From: Purshia tridentata
Taxonomy: Eukaryota > Streptophyta > Magnoliopsida > Rosales > Rosaceae
Length of the DNA stretch: 64,000 bases
Reading direction: 5' to 3'
NCBI GenBank assembly: GCA_003254885.1
Contig: QANT01003329.1
Location: forward strand, 1 to 64,000
The first letter of the stretch is position 1. The number at the start of each line of letters is the position of its first letter. Below the pieces are notes generated by a model, which worked only from the letters and a program-made list of their open reading frames with translations, did no database searches and was not told where the DNA came from. Positions 39,413 through 52,200 of the stretch are shown here, piece after piece. A program made the position numbers and the translations under genes.

Positions 39413-40200
39413 GAGGGCAAGACCCAAGATTAGGGCTCGACATCATGTCTAAGGAGTTGGTAGTCGATGGTGGTGGAGGTACCGGGTTGGTGGTGGTGAC
39501 TAATGATTGAGTTCTGATTTGTAGCGAATGAGAGAGTGAGAGGTTCGAGAGACACAGAGAGAGAATGAGAGTTGAGAAATACAAAACCAAAGCCGAATTA
39601 CCAAGCCTCTTAATCATATGGGTGAGCTCTTGGTGAATTCGGTGAGTGCTTGATGAATTTGGCAAGTTTTTGGTGGGTTTGGTGAGCTCCCAGTTTTGAA
39701 AAATAAAAGCCATTATGAGGCTGGGCTTAGTCGGTTCGGTTTGATTTGATTATACTACCAATACAAAAAAAAAAACGAACCAAGCGGTTCAGTTTCGGTC
39801 GGTTGGGCCGTTTTTTGGGTCAAAAAATTCCACCCCTCGTTGCAAATGCAATACACATTGATTACGTTATGCGACCCAAACCAATTCCACAATGGGCTTT
39901 TCACCTACAAACCCGACAAACCCGACAAGCCCAAGACTACACGACTCGAATCGGAAAAATAAAAAAAACCAGCTCACAACACATACAACAAAACGAAGTC
40001 GTAGCTTTTCTCTACGCTATACATTTGCAAGTAGCTTTCGTCCTCACTCCTCCATTGACGCCCGGGATCTGAACGAGCCATACCCCGCGTTACTCACCCG
40101 CATCGACCCAGTGAGTGGCTCAGTGCCATTGAGTCCGAGTGGAGGGGGGGTCGTGTCGTCAGCAATCAGGGCCTTCAGAGAAGAAGAAGAAAGCTGCAAA
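39413..40200. other. Promoter side of TRAPPC8, repeat-like at its left
   Basis: Positions 39725-39830 are rich in CGGTTCGGTTTG and AACCGAACC-like motifs, as in many plant transposon ends. From about 39840 to 40200 is the likely TRAPPC8 promoter and 5' UTR. No other gene seen. Confidence 0.4.
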
Positions 40201-43200
40201 ATGGTGGATCCGGCGAATACGCCCCTTGGCAGAATGCTATTGGAGGAGATCACTCCCGTTGTCATGGTGCTCCGTACGCCTCTCGTCGAAGAAGCTTGCA
40301 TCAAGAACGGGATGTCCTTCGTTCAAATGCTTAGGCCCTTCTGTGCCTTCAACAACATCGACGGTGAACACACAACTCTTACTCTCCCACTGATATATAT
40401 TTGTATATATATTTCTGTAATTATATGTTGGGGTGTCTGAGGGTGAAATCAGAGTAGAAATTGAGACTGTTGTGTTTGGTTTTGGTGCAGTGCCTGTACG
40501 GACAGCGAGTGACCAACCGTACAGGCTTCAGAAGTTCAGCTTACGCTTGTTTTATGAGTCGGATGTTCGGGAACCGAATTTGGAGGTAAGTGTTTGATTG
40601 TGCTGCTGAGAAAATGTGGAAACTGATTTTCATTGAAACTTGGAAACCAGGAACCTGCACTTCAGTTGGACTATAATTGTGTGGTTTAGTTGAATCCTAA
40701 AATGTTGCTGAAGCATTTAAATTAATTTCCCTCAAGTTTTCTGGGCTACCAAATTTGGTTAATAAAATTTAGTGGGTTGTTTTTATAAACATTTAACTTG
40801 AAAGCACAAACATTTATGACAGATGGAAAAAGGCAAAAAAAGAAGAAGAAAAGAAAAGACATTGTAATTGAGTTCAAACTCTACTCGAAATTACCACAAA
40901 TTCAAAATGTTAAATGTCATATGTCCCTTAGTGGGTCGTTCAATCTATCATGTGCACCGTGTTGCTGTCCATTATGATATGTTTTCTGCCTTGAAACAAA
41001 GGAAAAAAAAAAAGAAGTATCCTGTTGAGGTTTAGGTGGGTTTTGGTATTTGAATAGCAGCTATTGCACATTTGTTGTTTTATGGCTCAGATTATTTTTC
41101 TCTTGAAATCTCAATTGTCAGAGCATCATATATTTTGTTTTAACTTCACCTAGGTAGCAAAAGAGCGGTTGAAACAGGTCATAACCCAGGCTGGGGAGAA
41201 AGATCTTTCTGAATTGTGCTCGGACCTGCCTCAAATCAATAGTGCACTGTCCAGTAAGTAATCTTCCTTATATAGATTCGTGGAAACTGTCTCTGGCTTG
41301 AAGTATTATTGAGTGGTCATACCATTGTTGAGCTCCTCCATGTTGGTGCAGCTAGTATCGGTTGACAATCTGCTCTTAAGGGAGTTGTGTTGACAATCGG
41401 TTGATATTATCTTTCGAACCTATCCTTTGCAACTGTATTTACTTGTATAATTGGAATTCAGATGAATTGTTCTAATTTTGCTAGATCTGCATTTTTAACA
41501 GTGATACATGACTTCCTTTGCAGGATCTGAATCTGAAGTTCTACCATCATGGTTTCAGTTTTTCAATAAAGAGCTTGTGCATACTGTGTCTTTTTCAGAC
41601 CATGAAGCTTTTGATCATCCTGTGGCATGTAAGGTGTTAAACTTATGAAGTACCTATTATTTTTCCTATTTAATAAACAATTTAATCACTAGGCTCAAAA
41701 AATCTGGTCCATGCTACAAGTCATAGTTCTTAAAATGATAAATTTTTATTTGATATATTAATTGGGATTCAGTTGTAACTTTCTCTTGCAGGTCTTTTGG
41801 TAGTTTCTTCAAAGGATGATCAGCCTATCAATAGATTTATTGACCTCTTTAACACCAACAAGTGGCCCTCCCTTTTAAACAGTGGCGCAATGGACCCAAA
41901 GATTTTGAAGCATTATTTACTGGTACATGATAATCAAGATGGATCTTCAGAGAAGTATGCATCTTTCCTTGCTTTCTAATCATGTTAGAAATTGCATAAA
42001 TAATCTGCATCGCAATAAATTGCTTCAGAACTTAGTAAAGCATTAATTTCTGTGTACATTTATAACAGAGTTTAGTAAATATATGGAGGTAAGATTAAGG
42101 GGTATTTTCGAATCAAGGTACATGAAATTGAGACAAGATAACATTGATAATCTAGGTAGTCTTCTTAATTCTTATAAATTTAAATAGGATTATTGAGTTT
42201 TTGGGTTGGTTCAGGCCTCAAAATAAACATGTCCAAGAGTGATATGGTGGGTTTTCATTTTGAGGATAGGGTTCTTCAATCCCTGGCTAGGGCTGTGAGG
42301 TGTGAAATCGGTGAGTGGCCTTTGAATGATTTGGGGCTTCCTTTGAGGGTACTCTATGATTTTGAGCTTCTGGGATCCCGTAGTGGAAAAATTCAGGAAG
42401 CTTTTGGGTGGAGGGAGAAAGGATAATTTAATCAATTAGACTCTGTTGGAGAATCTTAAACAAGAAGGGGGGTTTAGTGATTAGAAATCTTCTGCTTAGG
42501 AATATGGCTCTCTTAGGTAAATGGTTGTGGAGATTTTCTCTTGAGTAGGATTGATTGTGGTGTTTTGTCGTTCAAATTAAGTTTTGGTTTGCAGTTTAAT
42601 GAGTGGGATTCTAGGATTATGGAGCAAGGTTTGTTTGTTGTTCTTTGAAATCCATCTTTTAACACTTGTGATCTACTCCAAAAAAGAAGACCAAGTACCT
42701 GCTTATCGCCTCCTTGGTGCTCTTTGGGCTTTAGAGATGCTAAGAGTATTGATCATATTTCTGGCGGATGGTCCTGTTGGAGATAGTTCAAATAAGAAAG
42801 CCAGTACTTTGTGCTGTTGTGCAGTTTTGGCAATTTTGTGGACAGTTTGGATGGAAAGAAACTATAGGATTTTTCAAGATAAGGGAAGGATTTAGGAATT
42901 CCGTTGGAGGAGGAGCAGAATTTTGGCATTCTTGTGGGATTCTTCGTCAAAGCATTTTAGGAACATTCCCTTTTCTTTTGATCTACCTTGATTGGGGAAA
43001 GTAATGTATTGGTTGTGTTGTTTTTAATGTTAGTTGGCTGTGTCCTCTTTCCTAAAATGGACATATTGTCTGTCTTTCCTCGGTACTTTTTCTTCTCTCA
43101 ACAAAAGTTTTGTTTCTAATAAAAAGAAGAAAAACTACTTGTACATCTTCTGCTTGACGAGCTAAAGCAGTTGATGAAAATCGATAGAGATCAAAGAGAT

Positions 43201-46200
43201 TAGGAATATAAAAAATCAAAGGTAACAGTCATGAAAAATTGATAGCGTTCGAGTCTTATTTTTCTTTGCAGGGCAACTAAAATTTTAACTGAAATGAGGA
43301 GCACCTTTGGTTCTGACTGTCAACTATTATGCATTAATTCTTCTCAAGATGGTGTGGTTGAACATCAAGATAATCCTTGGTTGCATTATGTAAGTTATTC
43401 TTAAGGCTTAATTTTTTCTTTGTTTTTGACTGCTCTTCTATGGATCGATATTGCCTGATGGTATTGCTATTTAAAATTATTAGATAAAGTAATGCTAAGG
43501 CTGTAGGCTTGTGTATTTTCTTCACAGAGATCTGATGATTTACCTAGTCAACCTCTTCGCTGCTTCCTTAACATCGATGATTTTAATGAGGTAAGGTGCT
43601 TTCTGTAATCTTTAGTTAATATTCTTATAATCCTGCTTAGGGTTGATTCAAATTTTTTGCTTACGTCAGAATTTTGACCATGATATCCAATTTGTACAAA
43701 CTGGGAACAGATAAAAGATCTCATGCAAGATTTATCATCTAAACACATTATTCCTTACATGGAGCAAAAAATACGTGTGCTCAATCAGCAGGTATGCATC
43801 TTCATAATATCACTTCTAGTCATGGGAAAATTTTATTTTCTGGGTGTACAATTGGTCTAAACCTTTCATATATTTATATATGTGTATTTAATTGTATTAT
43901 GTCTAATCTAATGTTTCCAGGTTTCTGCAACTAGGAAAGGTTTTAGGAACCAAATAAAAAATTTATGGTGGAGAAAAGGGAAAGAAGAAGTGGTGGATTC
44001 TCCCAATGGCCCAATGTATGCTATACAATATTAGATTTCATTCTTACTCTGTTCTTTATTCTTTCTTTGTTCTTCTAATATAGCTTTTATATTCTTTTTT
44101 CAAGGTATACCTTTAGCTCCATTGAATCTCAGATTAGAGTCTTGGGTGATTATGCCTTCATGCTACGTGATTATGAACTTGCATTATCAAACTATCGCCT
44201 AATATCCACAGATTACAAGCTTGATAAAGCCTGGAAACGCTATGCTGGCGTACAGGTTGGTTTTATGGCTTCTGGATTTTATATATATATTTTTTCAAAT
44301 TTTACATTTTCTTTCTAAATTTTGATTTTACCCATCTGCTTACTTTTCCTCGCATTTGATCTCTCTTTTGTGGCAGAAGAGTCTATAATTTGTTGTGTTA
44401 ATGGTCTCATGGTGTAAGTTGTGTAACAAATCTGACTTGTGTCATTTGTTCTTGCAGGAAATGATGGGGCTTGCATACTTCATGTTAGACCAGTCAAGGA
44501 AGGATGCAGAGTATTGCATGGAAACTGCATTTAATACCTATTTAGTATGTATATTTTTTTTTCCTTTGTTTTACTGATTAACTAATAACCAATTGTTTTC
44601 ATTGAGGTTTGAGACTAAGTATGTTTGCTCCACCACATTATATGGGAGAAATTTTTATGTGTTTTGACTACATGTATCGTGAGTCCCAAAATAGAAGATC
44701 CATGTATCATCCTTAAAAAAAGAAAAGAAATTGAGTCTTGTAGTAAGCCTCAACCAGAAAGAAAGCCCAAGGTCTCTGAAACTAATTTTTGAATTTCTTA
44801 TCTAGAGCCTATCTCCACATATTTAGAAAATCTATTCATATTGGATAATGTTTGCCAGTTAAACCCGTTAACACCTCTCAAAATTTCTTTTAACAAAAAG
44901 ACTTAAATGAAATACATTTTACCATATAAGAACATCTAAAAACATAAAATGAAATGTCCAATATAGTCTAAGAAAAAAATAAAATAAAACACTGAATTCT
45001 TATGGGTAACAGGTCACTAATGGGTTTTACATGTGAATGCAGAAATGACCTGTTTTTAATGGGTCGTCCTGTTGTCAACATGACTTTATAAGGCTCAACC
45101 TGAACAGTGAATTTTTTGTGCGTGTTCGTGTTGTGTTTTTGAGTCGTGTATGTTCCAGGTCTACTCAGAAGTCTTCTTATTTCAAATCTTTCAATGGATT
45201 GAGATTGTAGTTGGACTGGTTGGTGTGCTTCTTAATCAGTTGTCTTGTGCATCACATTAGGAAAATTCTAACATACTAGTTAATACATGTGGGATCCAAT
45301 ATAATATTTTACCTAGATTGTGTACTCTAAGTATAAAAACAAAGTCAGTCAGTTATATTCAACTTAAATTAGTGAGATCCATCTATTTTCTGCTCTACCT
45401 TCTTCTTTTTGGTTGGACTCTGTTAACTTCGTTTGAAACACATTTTATTGGTATTCATGCAGAAAGTAGCACCATCTAGTCAGCAAAATGCAACACGGTG
45501 TGGTCTTTGGTGGGTGGAGATGTTGAAGGCAAGATATCAGTATAAAGACGCTGCTACTGTTTACTTTCGTGTTTGTTCTGAGGTAATGCTCATTTTCTCA
45601 ATATAATACATAATGAGGATTTCCTTGTTCCTGACTAATTCTATCTCAGGAGCCTCTCCATTCTGCTGTTATGCTTGAGCAAGCATCATATTGCTACTTG
45701 TTGTCCAAACCACCTATGCTACACAAATATGGCTTTCATCTTGTTCTTTCTGGTGATCGTTACAAGAAATGTGATCAGGTAGCTATATCTACAAGTGATG
45801 TAAAACTTAGTTTTTTAAATGTTTCATCTACTGAAAAAAGTTTCATACCTTGTCCTGTCCAGGTCAAACATGCAATTCGCACATATAGAAGTGCCATGTC
45901 TGTTTATAAAGGAACTACGTGGAGTCATATCAAAGACCATGTTCATTTTCATATTGGACAGTAAGTTATATGGACTCAGGTGCAGCCGTAGTATGTGGGA
46001 AAATTTTATGCCAACTTCTTGTTTACTATTTACAGAGTTTCTTGATACAATTTTGGATTCAGGTGGTATGCTTTTCTTGGGTTATATGATTTGGCTGCAA
46101 AACATGTGTTGGAGGTCCTGGCGTGTAGTCATCAGTCCAAGACAACACAGGAGTTATTCCTAAGGGACTTCCTTCAAATTGTTCAGGTCAGCACTCAGTA

Positions 46201-49200
46201 CTAGTGCCCTTTTTATTTTATTCTTGAGGAAGGGGAAGGTAAAAGTGCAAGGTCTATAAAGTAACTCTTATTTTATCTTGTCAAAAAAAGTAACCTGTAT
46301 TTTCCAGCTCTCTAGATTTAGTCTGGTTTGGCATGACTTTTTAATTCCCATTGTACTGCATTGAGGGTGAGTTTAATGTCTGATATATTTTTAGTATTTT
46401 TTTTAAAAAATATATACGGCATTCTTTCTTATCCCAACCAAGGGTGGATGCAAATGTTAGGTAGATCTTAACTATTTCAGAAGGCTTTAAACATCCAAGG
46501 AGTCTGTAAAGTTAAATATGATCCTGACAGGAAACAGGAAAGAACCTCTCAGGCTAGACATCCATAACCTGTGCAGATTAAAGACAAAAGGTCATATTAC
46601 ATCTTTAGTGATAATAAATAGACTGCCCAATCCTATTTATCACTTTTTTATGTTTGGCATTCTGCTTTCATTCTTTCTGAATTTAGGCAGTCTAAAATGA
46701 TAACGACATATAAGTCCTTGAGCCAGCTTTGACTGGAAATTAACTGAGGTTTCTCTTGGATAATATAGAAAACAGGGAAAACATTTGAGGTATCAAAGCT
46801 TCAGTTGCCTGAGATCAATATCTCATCCCTCAAGGTCTTTTTTGAAGATCATCGAACCTATGCATCGTCTGCTGCTGTAAGTTGCATTACAAATGCTTTT
46901 CTAATTTAGAAATGTTCTATTTAATGCCTCTCTCTCTTTCCTCCCCCTCGTCTGTTACAATATGTTTGGTACACCATTTCAGTTATGGAAAGACAATTAT
47001 CGGGAAATATAGCAACCCTTGTAAGCCTTGAAGGGATATGCAATATTAATGCATATATACTTTGAGGCTTTCTCAAGGTGCATACAACGTTTGAACTGCC
47101 GCGTAGTGGTTACAACTTACAAATTGTCAAGTCTGCATGCATATTTCTTGTAACATATGCTCTCAATTTATGTTGCCTTCTGAGCTGATGTAGATTGCTA
47201 CAGTGTACACCATAACCAAACTGCCTGAATGTGTCTTTTGACATGCTTGGCCATTTATCTGTTTTCTTCCTGGAGTCCTGCATGATTTTCAGAACACACA
47301 CTCATACACACACTTGCAACATGGTTGGGTAAATATATGATTGTTTACAAATGAATTTTTGATCCTTTTAGTGAGACATATTGCTAAGTTACTGCTTTAT
47401 AACTTCTGTAAATTATGAACTTTTTATTTTGGCTGAAGATTATGAAATGGTATTGCAAAAACTACAACAAGCATTTTGAGCTGTGCTGGATAACTTGTAG
47501 GATGTTCTAAATGTTGTAAACATAATAAGATGTACTGAGCATGGATACTTATGAGATCTCATATAATTTGTGCTTTGGTCATTGACGCCTTTTCAATTTG
47601 ATGAAGTTATATTTGGTGCTGATGAGAAATATTTATTTTTCATGGATTTGCTAAGGTGGTTTAGACTGTGGCTTGTAGTTGATGTTAATTGTGTTTTTAA
47701 AACATTCCAGGCTAGTGTCAAGGAAAGAATATGGGTTTCTTTAGAGGAGGAAATGGTTCCATCTTTGTCTACTGCCAGAACTAATTGGCTGGAGTTACAA
47801 TCAAAGCTTATCTCAAAGAAGTGCAAAGAATCGAATGTTTGTGTTGCAGGAGGTATGAAGGTGATTGGATATTAAATGAAGTTGCATGATTACTTTATAT
47901 GTTAACGTTGCGTTCTTTAAACTATATGCCTGTGCGGCTCATTGCAATTGTATGATCTGCTGATGTCAAGTATTACTGTGGTGTGGTGCCTTTAAGTAAT
48001 AATGTGCATTCTTCTTGCCAACTAAGCTCAGAATCTTCTCACACAATTGTGATGCCTTGCACGTTTACTTGCTGTCCTAGGGCACAGTACTCTGCAATCG
48101 TAGAAATTGTACAATCTCTTTAATTTTCAGTTTACGTATGAACTCTTCCTGATAGTCCTAGGGTAGTAATTCATTACCTTGTGACAAGATAATGTTATAT
48201 CAGTGGTTCTTGGTGCAAAATTTGGTCATTAATGGTCTGCTGTCTAGAATTTTGGGTGGTATAATTTGATGCAAAATGTTCATTTCAGTTTGCACTTATT
48301 TCTGGAAGACATGAACCTTAATTGAGTTTGAGGAAAGAGGTTCTTTTTTATCTGATTCCTAGTGGGAAATATCTCTTATGTTTGAGGGAAACTTTATTAG
48401 CCAAGCACAGTTCTTACTACCTGTTTTGTTAACTTAAATCTGTACGGACAGTGTATTTCTTAGGAAATAGAACAATTTTATTGAGAAAGTGGAAAGAGTA
48501 CAAATGCAGTGAACCAGAGGCCCACCTAAGGGGGACTCAACGAAATGATAGAATAACAAAAAAAAAAAAAAAATCACAGAGACAACCCCAAATAGCAACA
48601 CTCCCGGTCAAATTCACCAGAGGAATTTAAGAAACGGCTACTTTCCAGTTCACATCGAACAGAAAGAAAGGGCAGTCACTAAACTTGATAGAAACTGGGC
48701 CCAGAAAGACGCCCAAAAGAAACAATATCCCATAAGAAATCCACCATCTTTTTAAAATTATTGTAGAAATGCTGTTATTGCTTTCAATCCAAACACCTAA
48801 AAGGTTGCCACTCCACCATCCCATAAAACTTTAGCTTTTTTCTCTCCACCATAAGCACTATAATTTTCAATGAATGGTGATGCACATGCATGGGAGATCA
48901 CCCAAGACAGCCTAGCTGTCCAAAGAAGCTTATACTGCAACTTCCAGGCAATGAGACAATGAAGGAAAAGATAGTGGCTTGGACATAATTGATTAATAGG
49001 ATAATAATGATGGTTTACATAGATGAGTTAGATGTTCTTGTTGTTCCTTCAAAAACACGCTTTTTAGTGCATGAAGAGTCTTCTAAGATTGCATATTCAG
49101 AAAATGATGAAATCTTTCTCAGGATTGCTGTATGTGCGTCCTAATTGGATGTATGTTGGTAAAATTAAATACTGTAACTCTTTACTTGTTATGTGCTGAC

Positions 49201-52200
49201 TAGAGTGGAAGAGTGGAAGAAAGAGAAGATGCAGTAAGGTTCTTTTACACCACTATAATAGATATATATTTTTTGATATTTTGTTCTTCATTACCATTTG
49301 CAGAAGCGGTCAAGGTTGATATCGAATTTAAAAACCCTTTGCAAATTCCTCTTCTTCTTTCTAGTGTTTCCCTAATATGTGAGCTTTCTGAAAGCTCTGA
49401 TGAAATGAATTCTGGTAATTTTCTCTCCTCTCCAACCTGTTTCTCTGTTCAAATTGCTTCTAGGTAATTCATTTACATTGATAGGCTGATCAGTCTGTGA
49501 TGATGCAGATGCAAATAGCTCATTGGTGGGGATTCAAAATGATGATGAATCTACTAAATTAAATCATAGGTGTGTACGTGATTGTTTATAATTACTTGCA
49601 GTGTTTTCAAAGGCATTGGTGAGTCATGTGTCAGGGCACTGCGACCCTAAAATGCCTTAGGCATTCCTTAAGTCTTTCTGCTGAGGCATATAGTTTGACA
49701 ATATGACATTATTTTGGTAAGAATTTTACTTTTAATTTTTGAAAGAAAAAATTGTTAAACAAAACACCAATTCTTGATCATTGAAGCCATAAATATAATT
49801 AAAAAAACTAAATGGCTCCTCCTGAAGTGTGCAGTGGGATGCTTGATTGCTCCTGTGATATGGTATCTTCATCTTCAGTTTTGCAGTTCTTAGTTTGCAT
49901 TTTTGGAGTTTTTCTTCTGGTTGTTGACTGTTCTCCTCCTTCCTGCAAAAGGGCTTTTGGAACTAGAGATCAAGACCTTTAATTTAAGCTCTTAAATGTG
50001 GCTTTTCCGTAATGTTGGCCACAGTTAACTTTGTACTCATTTTGTCATTGATCAATAATTTTTTTTCTTTTTTTTTCTTAGAAAAAGAGCGTTGATTTAA
50101 GCTCTTAATTAAGACAATCAGTGAAATTTGAGGATTTTTCCAGAGAGAATTCTCTAGTTTTCTCTTCTTTTCACCTTTGTCAAGACTAATATCAACTTGA
50201 AGGAAAGCTCTCCTTCAGTCATATGGCTGAATGCGCTTCTATACGTGTTCTCCATTTTCTCAACTGGTTTAATTTTAATATGCAGAGGTTTATTGGGATT
50301 GTAAAATGGGTTTTGGTGTTGCTAAATTTGGGCCTTAAATTGGGTTGTTTTTGATTTGCTAAATGGAGTGAAAATGTGGGCTTTTCAATTGCGTGGTTTT
50401 AATAGATTTAGGTTGCCCAATGGACTTCTAAGGTTTTAAAGGTGTGGCTTAAAAGTAAGCAGGGCCATTTGGGCTTAAGCCATAGACTATGGTAAAATGC
50501 CTCATGTCATACGTTTGCCTTTGAAAACATTGATTACTTGTCTATATTATTATTTATATTTGGATTCTCGTTACGTTTGCACTTGCTAAGGTGGATTTTT
50601 GCTTGAGTTTTGCAGGGATATGAACCTTGAGAATTCTTTATTTTCTTTGTCTGATGTTGACTTTTCACTTGGAGGAGGTGAAACTATTGTGGTGAGTACT
50701 ACATTTAAGCTGTTAAAGTAATGCTGAATGAAATAATGGAAAGATATCTACTTTTATTTTCCTTGATAAGAAACAATGAAAAAGAGATCTACTTTTTGCA
50801 CTGATTTTGCTATCCATTATGATATTATTGCTGAATTCTATAATTTATTTTCTAAAAACAGATGATTGACGCATCTTTTTTTTATTTTTTCCCCGCATCT
50901 AGTATCCTCTCTGCTGATAGTAACTCATTGACATGTGTTTGAAGTTTTTAACTTAACAAATTGGTTATATTGCTACTAAATTTTGACAAATGTTTCTACA
51001 CTTTTAATTTGTAACCGTATCTAAAACTTTGTACTAAAAAAGAAGTGGAGTTGAGATATTGGCTAATTGCATGCATGACCTCTTTCTTTGTCATTTCGTT
51101 CTTTCCGGATAGTTAGATACTTTACATTTTATGTTCTCTCTATCCATATTTCCTGTGTAAATGAGTTGTGCCCCCTTCATTTTCCTTACGAAAAGAAAAG
51201 ACATTATTTTCTTATTTGAGTTCCATTTTTCATGTCCATGGTCACCCTTACTGCTTGAAAAGTGGATAGTTCAATTTATTTTCCATGATGGCATATTTTA
51301 TTAACCTTTCTTGTTCACAATTCATTGTTAATTCTGGAATTTTGCTTATTTTCAGTTCTTGTTACTTTCAGGTGCAACTAACAGTTACTCCCAGAGTAGA
51401 AGGCACTTTACAAATAGTTGGTGTAAAGTGGAAGTTATCAGGTTTTGTTGTAGGTTTCCATAACTTTGACACTACTTCTACGAAGAAGATAAGTGGAAAG
51501 CAAACACAGAATGCTAAGCATCCACATAGTGCTAATTTAAAGTTTGTAGTGGTTAAGGTGCATCCCCCCACTTTAATTTTATTTTTTTCTACCATCCAAT
51601 TATGCCATGTCACTAAGTTGGGCCATCTTCTCTTACTAACTATATTATTCCAATGTCAGAGTGTACCCAAGCTTGAGGGTGTCATTAGTCCACTACCTAA
51701 AAGGGCATATGCAGGAGATTTACGGCATCTTGTGTTGGAGCTGAGGAACCAATCAGAATTTTCTGTGAAGGTATGGATTTTTTCACTCAGTGTATTTAAT
51801 CTGTGGTAGTTGGTCTATCCATGAATGCTTCTGTAGGATGTTCTTGCATTTGTTCCAACTTTTATGTGTATATTAGTTTTCCTCTTGATTATTGAGGACG
51901 TTAAGTCAGCTTGGCCTTTGTTTGATCTGTTATTTTCAGTGCATTATTTCTGTGTTTGTGCCGTTGAATGAACTAATAATTACATACTATCACATCCATG
52001 CTCTTGCACAACAGATGTTGCCAAGCTTGCCCATATGTCAGGCAGGGCTAACTTTGCATATGAATGCATCCAATATGTATAATGTGCTTATATGAGCTAA
52101 TGCAGTTTATGGCCTTGTATGCTCGCAGAATCTGAAAATGAAGATTAGTCATCCTAGATTTCTGAGTCTTGGGAAGCGGGAAAGTTTGAATGCAGAGTTT

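Noticed and set aside
40044-40304. Minus-strand 86-aa frame opposite the TRAPPC8 start
   Set aside because: Shadow of the TRAPPC8 first exon and leader; no homology.
45010-45160. Repeat-like sequence with GTGCGTGTTCGTGTTGTG in TRAPPC8 intron 11
   Set aside because: Looks like part of a common plant repeat, but no ends, duplication or coding motif could be seen.
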